The notes beneath the pieces are model-generated. The model saw only the letters and a list, made by a program, of their open reading frames with translations. It made no database searches and was not told the DNA's origin. Made by a program: the position numbers and the translations under genes. 8,749 bases of DNA, taken from Candidatus Peregrinibacteria bacterium (GTDB lineage: Bacteria > Patescibacteriota > Gracilibacteria > UM-FILTER-43-11). The stretch spans positions 1 through 8,749 of the forward strand of contig JAFGNE010000092.1 in assembly GCA_016927155.1 (NCBI GenBank), written 5' to 3'. Positions 1 through 6,233 of the stretch are shown here, in pieces; within the stretch, counting starts at the first letter, position 1; each line of letters begins with the position of its first letter.

Positions 1-2
1 GG

Positions 3-320
3 CAGGGCGGCATCGCTTCGCGCAATACCCTTGGCGGGGCGGCCAGGAAAGAGGTTCCCGGCGGCGCTTCCTGCGAAGCGGGAGTGACCCCCCTGCTTTG
101 CGCCCAAAGGTACGATATGGACTACTTAAGGCGGTTCACCATTGAAGGCGACACGCCCTCCGGCTCCGTCAGCAGCGCCCTGATTACGCTCGATGGGGAT
201 GGCAAAGTGACGGGCACGCCCGAATCCACCGACCCTTTCTTTATTGAAAAAGACACCCGCCTGCCGCCGCCCGGATTTACGGTAACGACGGGCATAACCC
301 AATTCCAGGAAATAAGATAA
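3..320 (+). CDS. C-terminal fragment of an unknown protein (5' end outside window)
   Basis: The frame is open from the window edge to a TAA at 318-320, giving 105 residues. An internal GTG at 84 could be mistaken for the start, but the same frame continues upstream without a stop, so this is most simply the tail of a longer protein. No family is recognised. The fragment begins Gly/Ala-rich, has two cysteines about 13 residues apart (in GASCEAG and LLCAQ), and then becomes a Ser/Thr/Asp-rich, probably beta-strand segment (SALITLDGDGKVTG) ending in ITQFQEIR. There is no membrane segment in the visible part. The strand-rich C-terminus could suit an extracytoplasmic protein such as a pilin-like one, but this is a guess. 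It lies 2 nt before the Lgt-like gene, so the two are almost certainly co-transcribed and perhaps translationally coupled. Confidence 0.6.
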   Translation, partial: QGGIASRNTLGGAARKEVPGGASCEAGVTPLLCAQRYDMDYLRRFTIEGDTPSGSVSSALITLDGDGKVTGTPESTDPFFIEKDTRLPPPGFTVTTGITQFQEIR

Positions 321-322
321 GT

Positions 323-1087
323 ATGCTTGAAATACTCTTCCAATACGGTCCCGTTACGGTGCGGACGTTTAATATCCTTTTGGCGACCGGTTTCCTCGCG
401 GGCGGGTTTTTCCTGCTCAAATTCGTAAGCCGCAGGAAAATGAGCGCTTCTTTTCTGGCTCATTTCTACCCCCATTTCCTGCTGGCCGCCCTGCTGGGAG
501 GAAGGCTGGCCTACATTTTTTCGCACCTTTCCTCTTTTGCCTCTAACCCTTTTTCTGTCCTGTTTATCTGGGATATGGGCTTCAGCTTCTTCGGCTGCCT
601 TTACGGGCTCCTGATCGTCCTCTTTTTTATCGCGCGCCAGGCCAAAGAGGATTTTTGGGCGTGGCTGGACGCTTTCATGCTCACTCTTCTGCTGATCCTC
701 ATTTTTACGCATATCGGGCAATTTTTTGGCGGCATAGCCTATGGCAAACCTACCGAACTGCCCTGGGGAATCGCTTTCGACGCCCATAACATTCCTTTCA
801 CCACCCCCTTGCATCCCACTACACTTTATTCAGCTCTGGCGGCTCTCGCCGTTTTCCATATCTCGCTCCGTTACAGTAAACGCACACACCTTTCCGGAAT
901 GGCGGGCAGTCTGGCCCTTATGCTTTATAGCCTAGCCTCTTTAGGGATTGACTTTTTTCATGGAGCGCCTTCACTTTATGCTAAAATCAGTTTCGGCATT
1001 CTTGCCGCGCTGGCTTTCGTTTCCTTCATCCACTGCTCCTACAAAACCCACTATCTCCCCCCACCCCTAACCAATAATCAAATTTAA
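323..1087 (+). CDS. Divergent Lgt-like integral membrane protein
   Basis: This 254-residue, very hydrophobic protein has about seven predicted membrane segments. Its order of motifs matches prolipoprotein diacylglyceryl transferase (Lgt), which moves diacylglycerol from phosphatidylglycerol to the lipobox cysteine of prolipoproteins. Seen: LLGGRLAYIF (57-66; family GGR.GY), WDMGFSFFG (83-91; family WDGGMSFHGG), HIGQFFGGIAYG (130-141; family GRxGNFxNGExxG) and PLHPTTLY (162-169; family HPTQLYE). By my alignment, E. coli G154 and Y235 are kept (G141, Y202). H103, R143, N146 and R239 become F90, H130, Q133 and S206, and Y26 falls at F16. Those residues are reported as important or essential in E. 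coli Lgt. The fold is therefore supported, but transferase activity is doubtful. The ATG lies 2 nt after the upstream stop; an AGGA is present but about 12 nt away. Called Lgt-like rather than lgt for these reasons. Confidence 0.72.
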   Translation: MLEILFQYGPVTVRTFNILLATGFLAGGFFLLKFVSRRKMSASFLAHFYPHFLLAALLGGRLAYIFSHLSSFASNPFSVLFIWDMGFSFFGCLYGLLIVLFFIARQAKEDFWAWLDAFMLTLLLILIFTHIGQFFGGIAYGKPTELPWGIAFDAHNIPFTTPLHPTTLYSALAALAVFHISLRYSKRTHLSGMAGSLALMLYSLASLGIDFFHGAPSLYAKISFGILAALAFVSFIHCSYKTHYLPPPLTNNQI

Positions 1088-1105
1088 TTTTTAACTTCCG
1101 TTGAC

Positions 1106-1696
1106 ATGCCCGCCTTCCTTAGCCAAATCGCCGAATTCATCGACAGCCCTGTTTTCGGCACCATCCAGATCGCCACCCTTTCCTATATCGGCCTCCTTTG
1201 GGTCGGCATCATCATTTGGGTCACACGGGACGCGATCAATAGGTCTCAAAGCCTGCTTTTCCAGACGTTTTCCATCCTCATCAATATCGCGATGCCCGTC
1301 CTTGGGCTTTTGTTTTACCTTATCGTACGGCCTACCAAAACCAACATGGAACGGTATTACGAGGACCTGGAACGCCGGCTGCTCCTGGAAGGAAGCGCGG
1401 AAAAAAGCCTGACCTGTGAAAAATGCCTGACTCTCGTGGAAAAAACTTTCACCTTCTGCCCCAGCTGCGGGTTTAAGCTTAAAAAATTCTGCCCCCATTG
1501 CAACGGGGAATTCCTGAGTCAGTGGAACATTTGCCCCCATTGCGGCGGAGAATATGGAAAACCGAAAAAGGACGAACTAAAAATGAAAGTGAAATCCGTA
1601 AGGCCCCGCCGGCTTATCGCCCACAGAAATAAATTGCCTGAAAAAACAGCGGTTCCCGCCACGGAACCCCTGGAAGAGACCGCTCAAACCCTTTAG
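1106..1696 (+). CDS. Membrane-anchored double zinc-ribbon protein
   Basis: This 196-residue protein has two hydrophobic helices (about 18-40 and 50-74). Between and after them are IIIWVTRDAINR and PVLGLLFYLIVRP, which resemble the PLDc_N-type two-helix module (a D..R loop, then P-x-x-G-x-x-x-Y). A short charged linker (YYEDLERRLLLE) leads to eight cysteines in four CxxC pairs: C104/C107, C118/C121, C129/C132 and C143/C146. This is the pattern of two zinc ribbons, each probably binding one zinc ion. The tail (about 150-196) is basic, then acidic, and looks disordered. The protein probably sits in the membrane with its ribbons in the cytoplasm, where such modules bind proteins or nucleic acid; its partner is unknown. 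It follows the Lgt-like gene by 18 nt. No Shine-Dalgarno is visible before the ATG. The architecture is clear but the function is not. Confidence 0.78.
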   Translation: MPAFLSQIAEFIDSPVFGTIQIATLSYIGLLWVGIIIWVTRDAINRSQSLLFQTFSILINIAMPVLGLLFYLIVRPTKTNMERYYEDLERRLLLEGSAEKSLTCEKCLTLVEKTFTFCPSCGFKLKKFCPHCNGEFLSQWNICPHCGGEYGKPKKDELKMKVKSVRPRRLIAHRNKLPEKTAVPATEPLEETAQTL

Positions 1697-1712
1697 CCTT
1701 TACCCTTTTTCC

Positions 1713-2117
1713 ATGGAACGTTTTCTTACCCTTTCTTATTATTTCAACCGCCTGCCGGATCCCGATTTCCAATACACCAAGGTCACGCTGACCATCGGGG
1801 TCTTTCTGGTGCTGGCCGGTTTCGCCCTCGCTTTCTTCCGCCGGAAATACTTAAAAAACGAGATCTGGAAAAAAGTCATCCGAAAATACCCCTCCCTGCT
1901 GCGAACTTACGGTTTTCTCGCCCTGCTCCTGCTTCTTTTCCGCGAAGCGGGCATCCCCTACCTTTCCATGAGGTTTTTGTGGGCGTTGCTTTTGGGTTTT
2001 TTCCTTTACCATCTCTTTAAATTCCTGCTCACATTCAAAAAAGATTATAAAAAAAGGCTGGAGCAGGCCGCCCGCCATTCCGCCCATCGCCAATACCTCC
2101 CGCGGAGGAAAAAATAA
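1713..2117 (+). CDS. Small three-helix membrane protein of unknown function
   Basis: This 134-residue protein belongs to no family I can name. It has three likely membrane segments, at about 24-42, 63-77 and 86-107. Basic stretches lie between and after them: RRKYLKNEIWKKVIRKY after the first helix, and KKDYKKRLEQ followed by an RRKK end after the third. By the positive-inside rule, the C-terminus and the first loop would face the cytoplasm. No catalytic motif, cysteine pair or signal-peptidase site is visible. It is 16 nt downstream of the zinc-ribbon gene in the same direction, and is the last gene before the rpsO promoter, so it probably ends the left-hand operon. There is no clear terminator between it and rpsO, and read-through into rpsO is possible. 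A pyrimidine-rich sequence precedes the ATG in place of a Shine-Dalgarno. Confidence 0.68.
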   Translation: MERFLTLSYYFNRLPDPDFQYTKVTLTIGVFLVLAGFALAFFRRKYLKNEIWKKVIRKYPSLLRTYGFLALLLLLFREAGIPYLSMRFLWALLLGFFLYHLFKFLLTFKKDYKKRLEQAARHSAHRQYLPRRKK

Positions 2118-2145
2118 GTTTTTGGGCGTTTCTTGAACAAAACCC

Positions 2146-2174
2146 TTGCACAAGCCACTTTTTTTTGGTAAAAT
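2146..2174 (+). promoter_or_regulatory. Predicted sigma70-type promoter of rpsO
   Basis: A -35-like TTGCAC (2146-2151), a 17-nt spacer and a -10-like TAAAAT (2169-2174) lie just upstream of rpsO. Transcription would start near 2181, leaving a leader of about 28 nt before the rpsO ATG. The spacing is ideal and the -10 matches consensus at 5 of 6 positions. The sequences closely resemble the elements proposed for rpsB. Confidence 0.6.
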
Positions 2175-2208
2175 TCTTCCGCTAACCTCATTTAATTTAT
2201 TTATTCTG

Positions 2209-2472
2209 ATGAAACGCACCCAAAAGAAGAAAATAATCACCAAATACGCCAAGCACGACAAGGATACCGGTTCCGCCCAGGTTCAAATCGCCATCCTGAC
2301 GACCCGTATCAATGAGCTTACTGAACATTTAAAACAGCATAAAAAGGATAACCATAGCCGCCGCGGCCTCCTTCTTCTTGTGGGCAAACGCCGCAAGCTC
2401 CTGGCCTATGTTAAAACCAACCAGCCCGAATTATACGAAGAAGTGATCAAGAAGCTGGAACTCCGCAAATAA
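2209..2472 (+). CDS. rpsO: 30S ribosomal protein S15
   Basis: Ribosomal protein S15 binds 16S rRNA helices h20-h22 early in small-subunit assembly and takes part in an intersubunit bridge. The 87-residue product matches the family length of 88-89. It carries the classic motifs: the N-terminal KHDKDTGSAQVQIAILTTRI and the signature HKKDNHSRRGLLLLVGKRRKLL with its basic RNA-binding face. The frame stays open upstream to a TTG at 2146, but that codon lies inside the -35 element. The ATG at 2209 gives the normal S15 N-terminus (MKRTQKKKI), so I chose it. No Shine-Dalgarno is visible; the leader is AT-rich. pnp follows after 128 nt, the same order as in many bacteria. In E. coli S15 represses its own translation through a leader pseudoknot; the short leader here shows no such structure. 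Confidence 0.96.
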   Translation: MKRTQKKKIITKYAKHDKDTGSAQVQIAILTTRINELTEHLKQHKKDNHSRRGLLLLVGKRRKLLAYVKTNQPELYEEVIKKLELRK

Positions 2473-2478
2473 AACAAT

Positions 2479-2571
2479 CCCTTTGGAATGACGGAAACAA
2501 AGTTTCAAATCAGAGATCATCAGCCTTAATCGCGGTGGTTTCCGGTTTGAAACTTTCCGGGTTCCAAAGGG
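2479..2571 (+). promoter_or_regulatory. Long stem-loop between rpsO and pnp
   Basis: CCCTTTGGAA (2479-2488) pairs perfectly with TTCCAAAGGG (2562-2571). AAAGTTTCAAA (2499-2509) pairs perfectly with TTTGAAACTTT (2546-2556). CGG (2492-2494) can also pair with CCG (2557-2559) between them. The result is an interrupted stem of about 24 bp with a 36-nt loop, followed by TTTTATTT. In E. coli the rpsO-pnp spacer carries a terminator, a promoter and an RNase III-cleaved hairpin through which PNPase controls its own mRNA. A similar processing or attenuation role is inferred from position and structure. Confidence 0.72.
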
Positions 2572-2585
2572 TTTTATTTAAACCC
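2569..2585 (+). promoter_or_regulatory. Small hairpin competing with the rpsO-pnp stem-loop
   Basis: GGGTTT (2569-2574) and AAACCC (2580-2585) form a 6-bp stem with a 5-nt loop, 16 nt before the pnp ATG. Its first three bases also close the long stem (2479-2571), so the two structures exclude each other. This is what a folding switch would need, but there is no evidence that one operates. Confidence 0.35.
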
Positions 2586-2601
2586 TTAACCCTATTTTCA
2601 T

Positions 2602-4815
2602 ATGGAATCCCAAGAATTCCGGCTGCCCCTTGGAAACAAGGAGTTCATTGTGGAGGCCGGCAAGCTGGCCCAGCAATGCAACGGCAGCGCCACCGTAAGG
2701 TACGGCGATACCGTGATTCTGGCCACCGCCACCATGGGCAAAGATCCCCGGCCCGGCATCAATTATTTGCCGCTCATGGTGAATTACCAGGAAAAGATGT
2801 ACGCGGCAGGCAAAATCAAAAGCAGCCGTTTTGTAAAACGTGAAACCCGCCCGAGCGACGAAAAAATCCTGATGGCGCGCGTCATCGACAGGACGATGCG
2901 CCCCTTGTTCCCCAAGGACCTTTATAATGACGTGCAACTGATGCTCACGACGCTTTCCTACGACGTAGAGCATGAGCACGACATGATCGCCGCCATCGCC
3001 GCCTCGGTGGCGCTTAGCATTTCGGATATCCCCTTCGACGGCCCCACCGCCACCGTGCGCGTGGGCATGATCAACGGGGAATTCGTTTTAAACCCCACCC
3101 ATGAGGCGCGCAAACTTTCCGACCTCGACCTGATCGTGAGCTCCGGAAAAGAAAACGTGATCATGATTGAAGCCGGTGCCAATGAAGTGACGGAAGAAAA
3201 AATGCTGGAAGCCATCGCTTTCGGCAAAAAATGGGGCCAGAAAATCGTGAAATTCATTGATGAAATTAAATCCAAAATAGGCAAACCCGCCCTGGAATAC
3301 CCCAAGCGCGACAAAAATCCCGCCATTATCGACTACATCGACAAAAATTATTCCGAAAAAGTGATGGACGCGCTTTTTAAGTTTACCGGTAAATTGGAGC
3401 GCTATGGATACTTTCGCCAGATCACCAATGACTGCAAGGAATATTTTAAGGATAAAGTTCCTGAAGAAGAGCTTTCGCAAATCGGTGAGGCGGTGGACCA
3501 TCTGGTAAAACAAACCGTAAGGAAGAACATCCTGGAAAATGACAAGCGCATCGGCGGAAGAAAAATGGATGAGATCCGCCCGCTTAAAATCGAAACCGGC
3601 CTTCTTCCCCGCACCCACGGTTCCGCCCTCTTCCAGCGCGGTGAAACGCAGGGGCTGACCACTGTTACATTGGGTGCCCCCGGCGACGCGCAGATTATGG
3701 AAGGCATTGAAGGCGAACGCAAAGAGCAGTATTTTCACCATTACAACTTTCCCCCTTACAGCGTTGGCGAAGTGAGCAACCGCCTGTTTACCGGAAACCG
3801 CGAAATCGGCCACGGGGCGCTGGCGGAACGGGCCATCCGCCCCATGCTCCCCGTTAAAGAAGATTTTGCCTACACTATCCGCACCGTGACGGAAATTCTG
3901 CAATCCAACGGCAGTTCCAGTATGGCCGCTACCTGCGGCTGCTCTCTGGCTTTGATGGACGCGGGCGTACCCCTTAAAAAACCCGTTGCCGGCATCGCCA
4001 TGGGGCTGATGACTTCCCATCACAACCCCGACCTTTATAAAGTGCTTACCGATTTGCAGGACGAGGAAGATATGGGCGGCGATATGGATTTTAAGGTGGC
4101 CGGTACGAAAGACGGCATTACGGCCATCCAGATGGATGTAAAACTTAAAGGCCTGCCGGATAAAATTTTCACGGAAGCCCTGGAAAAAGCCCTGAAAGGC
4201 CGCCTGCATATTCTGGAAGCCATGAATAAGGTGATTGGTAAGCCCCGCGCCGAGCTTTCGCCCTACGCGCCGCGCCTGATCTTTATGAAAGTCGATCCCG
4301 CCAAGATCCGCTTTATCATCGGGCCCGGCGGCGAAATGATCAACAAAATCATCGCCGAATGCGGCGTGGAGGCGATTGATATCGAAGACGACGGTTCCGT
4401 GGTTATCACCAGCAAGAACGGCGAAAGCGGCCAAAAGGCCGAAGAATGGGTGAAAAACCTGGTGGCCGAGCCCGAAGTGGGAAAAATCTATGAAAACTGC
4501 AAAGTGACCAAGATGTTCGAGTTCGGCGGCCTTGTGGAATTCATGCCCGGCAAGGAAGGCATGCTGCACATCTCGGAAATCAGCAATGAGCGCATTGAAA
4601 ATATCGACGACGTCCTCAAACTTGGCCAGATCGTCACGGTCAAACTGGTGGAAGTGGATGAAGCCAGCGGCAAATACCGCCTGAGCATCCGCCAGATAAA
4701 CGGCCCCGCGGAAAGGACGGGCGGCCCTTCCGGCCCACGGCCGGGCGTAAACCGCCCCGGAGGACCGGGACGAAGCCCGAGGCCGGGCGGAGGAAGACCG
4801 CCGTTCAGGAGATAA
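2602..4815 (+). CDS. pnp: Polyribonucleotide nucleotidyltransferase (PNPase)
   Basis: PNPase is a trimeric 3'-to-5' exoribonuclease that uses phosphate to release nucleoside diphosphates from RNA. It acts in mRNA decay and can also add 3' tails. The 737-residue product has the full family layout: first RNase PH domain (about 10-145), helical linker (about 235-320), second RNase PH domain (about 324-550), KH domain (about 556-616) and S1 domain (about 624-697). Diagnostic motifs are FQRGETQ (344-350), SNGSSSMAATCG (435-446), GGDMDFKVAGTKDGI (492-506) with the catalytic-site aspartate at D494, and the KH GPGG loop (574-577). After S1 comes a Gly/Pro/Arg-rich tail (701-737), probably disordered and RNA-binding. 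No Shine-Dalgarno precedes the ATG, but the N-terminus (EFRLPLGNKEFIVEAGKLA) is standard, so the start is secure. It is probably co-transcribed with rpsO. Confidence 0.97.
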   Translation: MESQEFRLPLGNKEFIVEAGKLAQQCNGSATVRYGDTVILATATMGKDPRPGINYLPLMVNYQEKMYAAGKIKSSRFVKRETRPSDEKILMARVIDRTMRPLFPKDLYNDVQLMLTTLSYDVEHEHDMIAAIAASVALSISDIPFDGPTATVRVGMINGEFVLNPTHEARKLSDLDLIVSSGKENVIMIEAGANEVTEEKMLEAIAFGKKWGQKIVKFIDEIKSKIGKPALEYPKRDKNPAIIDYIDKNYSEKVMDALFKFTGKLERYGYFRQITNDCKEYFKDKVPEEELSQIGEAVDHLVKQTVRKNILENDKRIGGRKMDEIRPLKIETGLLPRTHGSALFQRGETQGLTTVTLGAPGDAQIMEGIEGERKEQYFHHYNFPPYSVGEVSNRLFTGNREIGHGALAERAIRPMLPVKEDFAYTIRTVTEILQSNGSSSMAATCGCSLALMDAGVPLKKPVAGIAMGLMTSHHNPDLYKVLTDLQDEEDMGGDMDFKVAGTKDGITAIQMDVKLKGLPDKIFTEALEKALKGRLHILEAMNKVIGKPRAELSPYAPRLIFMKVDPAKIRFIIGPGGEMINKIIAECGVEAIDIEDDGSVVITSKNGESGQKAEEWVKNLVAEPEVGKIYENCKVTKMFEFGGLVEFMPGKEGMLHISEISNERIENIDDVLKLGQIVTVKLVEVDEASGKYRLSIRQINGPAERTGGPSGPRPGVNRPGGPGRSPRPGGGRPPFRR

Positions 4816-4825
4816 GCTGACCATC

Positions 4826-4854
4826 AAAAAACCCCCGCCAAGGCGGGGGTTTTT
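4826..4854. terminator. Bidirectional intrinsic terminator between pnp and tsf
   Basis: CCCCCGCC (4832-4839) and GGCGGGGG (4842-4849) form a strong GC stem, flanked by A6 on the left and T5 on the right. Read on either strand it gives a GC hairpin followed by a U run. It sits 10 nt after the pnp stop and 11 nt beyond the tsf stop, so it can end both converging transcripts. Confidence 0.92.
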
Positions 4855-4865
4855 CAGTATTAAAA

Positions 4866-5630
4866 TTAAAGGCTCATCCGTATAAATTTTTCCACCGTAT
4901 TGTCGCCAAGGAATTGTTCGATTGTTTGGCTGGCGTCTTTCACGAAGGCTTGTTTCAATAGGGCCATCTCTTCACGGAATTTCTTTTCCTTGCCCATCAT
5001 GATCTTGTCCCATATCGCTTCGGGCTTGCCTTCCGTCTTCAGCTGTTCTTTCCATATTTCGCGCTCTTTTATAACCACATCTTCTTTCACCTCCTCCGGG
5101 CGGACGACTTCGGGCTTCATGGCAGTGATGTGCATGGCGACATCCCGGCCTTTTTCCGCGTCTTTCTTCTTCAAATTGACCAATGTGCCGACCCTTTCAT
5201 TGGTATGCAGGTAGGATTCGATGTTTTCGCCCTTCAAAACCTCGATTTCGATTCCCATATTTTCACCAAGCTTGGCGAACAGATCTTTTAAAGCGACGTC
5301 GGCTTCCGTTTTCGCGGCTTCCATGCCTTTTTTAACGGCGGTTTCCGCGGCCTTTTCGCCGATTTTGATGAATTCCTCATTCTTGGAAACAAAATCGGTT
5401 TCACAGAGGATTTTGACGATAACACCGATCCCGGGAGCGGTCTTGATGATGACTTTCCCTTCTTTCATCACACGGTCGGCTTTTTCAGCGGCTTTGGCCG
5501 CGCCTTTTTTCCTTAAAATTTCGATGGCTTTTTCCTCATCTCCGCCGGCTTCCTCCAAAGCTTTTTTGCAGGCCATCATGGAAATGCCTGTGCGCTGGCG
5601 GAGATCATTGACTTGGGATGCGGTAATCAT
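4866..5630 (-). CDS. tsf: Translation elongation factor Ts
   Basis: EF-Ts is the guanine-nucleotide exchange factor that regenerates EF-Tu-GTP in the cytoplasm. The 254-residue product begins with the UBA-like module (SQVNDLRQRTGISMMACKKA, then GGDEEKAIEILRKKG at 29-43). It contains the exchange-site motif ETDFV (77-81, followed by SKNEEF), whose Asp-Phe pair enters EF-Tu near its Mg site. The core domain follows (AMHITAMKPEVV), and the end is KDASQTIEQFLG, as in the family. It is a little shorter than E. coli EF-Ts (283) and longer than the compact Thermus form (about 196). It is the last gene of the minus-strand rpsB operon, 13 nt after the DUF4870-like gene. No Shine-Dalgarno is visible (TCCAACAACC before ATG), which suggests translation coupled to the upstream gene. 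Confidence 0.96.
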   Translation of the reverse strand: MITASQVNDLRQRTGISMMACKKALEEAGGDEEKAIEILRKKGAAKAAEKADRVMKEGKVIIKTAPGIGVIVKILCETDFVSKNEEFIKIGEKAAETAVKKGMEAAKTEADVALKDLFAKLGENMGIEIEVLKGENIESYLHTNERVGTLVNLKKKDAEKGRDVAMHITAMKPEVVRPEEVKEDVVIKEREIWKEQLKTEGKPEAIWDKIMMGKEKKFREEMALLKQAFVKDASQTIEQFLGDNTVEKFIRMSL

Positions 5631-5643
5631 GGTTGTTGGAAAA

Positions 5644-6123
5644 TTAGATTTTAGGTTGTTCTTCAGGTTTTGCCTGGTCGGGCTTAAGAGCCACTTCTTC
5701 TTCCTCTTCCTCTTTTGTCTTCAGGGCTAAAGCGTTTTCCAATTGGCAGGACCAACCGTAAATAAAAGGCAGTTTTTTCCATTTTCCGGCAAGCGTGTTA
5801 AAGCCCATGTAAAGGAAAATGACGAATTGCAGGATGAGCACCAAGTCCATAATGATGCCCAACACCTGAAACAGGTTAAGGGAAAAGAAAATAATAGCAA
5901 CGGTAAGCCCCTGTTTGCCGTGAAAACGGCAGAATTTGCTCTCTTTTTTAAGGTAAAAAGGTACAATGGCCAAAAAACTGACATAGCTTAAAGCCGCGAT
6001 CGTCCTTTCATGCAAAGTGGTCACCTCATCCAGCTCGGATTCCGGTTTCACCGGTTCTTCCGCCGCAATCGGCTCCCCTTTCGCCTCCTCAGGCGGTGGT
6101 GTTTCGTTTATTTCTTCAGCCAT
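5644..6123 (-). CDS. DUF4870/Tic20-like small membrane protein in the rpsB-tsf operon
   Basis: This 159-residue protein has three parts. The N-terminus (1-40) is Pro/Glu-rich and acidic. The hydrophobic core has about three membrane helices (about 44-58, 72-90 and 93-112). The tail (about 135-159) is very acidic (six glutamates in a row, then Pro/Lys/Glu). The motif RTIAALSYVSFLAIVPFYL-KKESKFCRFHGKQGL (40-73) matches the DUF4870/Tic20-like pattern LSYL...P....K..S.f..fHakQGl. The function of such bacterial proteins is not settled, and the link to Tic20 protein import is only distant. It lies between rpsB and tsf, which are usually adjacent; 13 nt separate it from tsf. A large hairpin separates it from rpsB. 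No Shine-Dalgarno precedes the ATG. The family call is from motif memory; a profile search would settle it. Confidence 0.72.
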   Translation of the reverse strand: MAEEINETPPPEEAKGEPIAAEEPVKPESELDEVTTLHERTIAALSYVSFLAIVPFYLKKESKFCRFHGKQGLTVAIIFFSLNLFQVLGIIMDLVLILQFVIFLYMGFNTLAGKWKKLPFIYGWSCQLENALALKTKEEEEEEVALKPDQAKPEEQPKI

Positions 6124-6132
6124 ATTTTTAGG

Positions 6133-6224
6133 GACTATTGCGACTATGAGGACTATTACGACTATTGCGATGGGATCTGGGATTTATCCTAATAGTCCCC
6201 ATAGTCGCAATAGTCTTAATAGTC
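6133..6224. repeat. Inverted-repeat element built from 9-nt GACTAT units
   Basis: Four GACTATNNN units start at 6133, 6142, 6151 and 6160, exactly 9 nt apart. Four inverted ATAGTC units start at 6192, 6201, 6210 and 6219, also exactly 9 nt apart. The outer three left units (6133-6158) pair with 6190-6215 over 26 bp with a single A:C mismatch (6149 with 6199), leaving a 31-nt loop. The extra fourth unit on each side allows other pairing registers. It fills most of the rpsB to DUF4870-like spacer. In the mRNA it would form a very stable hairpin just after the rpsB stop. It has no T-tract on the rpsB-sense strand, so it is not a normal terminator. Confidence 0.9.
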
Positions 6225-6233
6225 TTATTAAAT

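Noticed and set aside
65..80. Hairpin CGCTTC-CTGC-GAAGCG near the window start
   Set aside because: It is a 6-bp palindrome inside an open coding frame with no T-run; too weak to call a regulatory site.
122..814. A 230-codon minus-strand frame opposite the left-hand genes
   Set aside because: It overlaps the Lgt-like gene and the upstream fragment. Its low-complexity charged translation (many K, E, Q, R) is what a hydrophobic membrane gene gives when read backwards.
1101..1106. A perfect TTGACA -35 box before the zinc-ribbon gene
   Set aside because: No -10-like sequence lies 16-18 nt downstream (CAAATC at the 17-nt position), and any transcript would start inside the gene.
2146..2208. An N-terminal extension of S15 from the TTG at 2146
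   Set aside because: The extension overlaps the promoter -35 and -10, and S15 homologues start at the equivalent of the ATG at 2209.
3088..4827. A 579-codon open frame on the minus strand, antisense to pnp
   Set aside because: It lies entirely opposite a strongly conserved PNPase gene, its translation matches no family, and such long antisense frames arise from codon bias in GC-rich genes.
6133..6224. The 9-nt repeats as a CRISPR array or as coding sequence
   Set aside because: Units are far too short, there are no unique spacers, and half of them are inverted. The short frames across them are repeat artefacts in a gene spacer.
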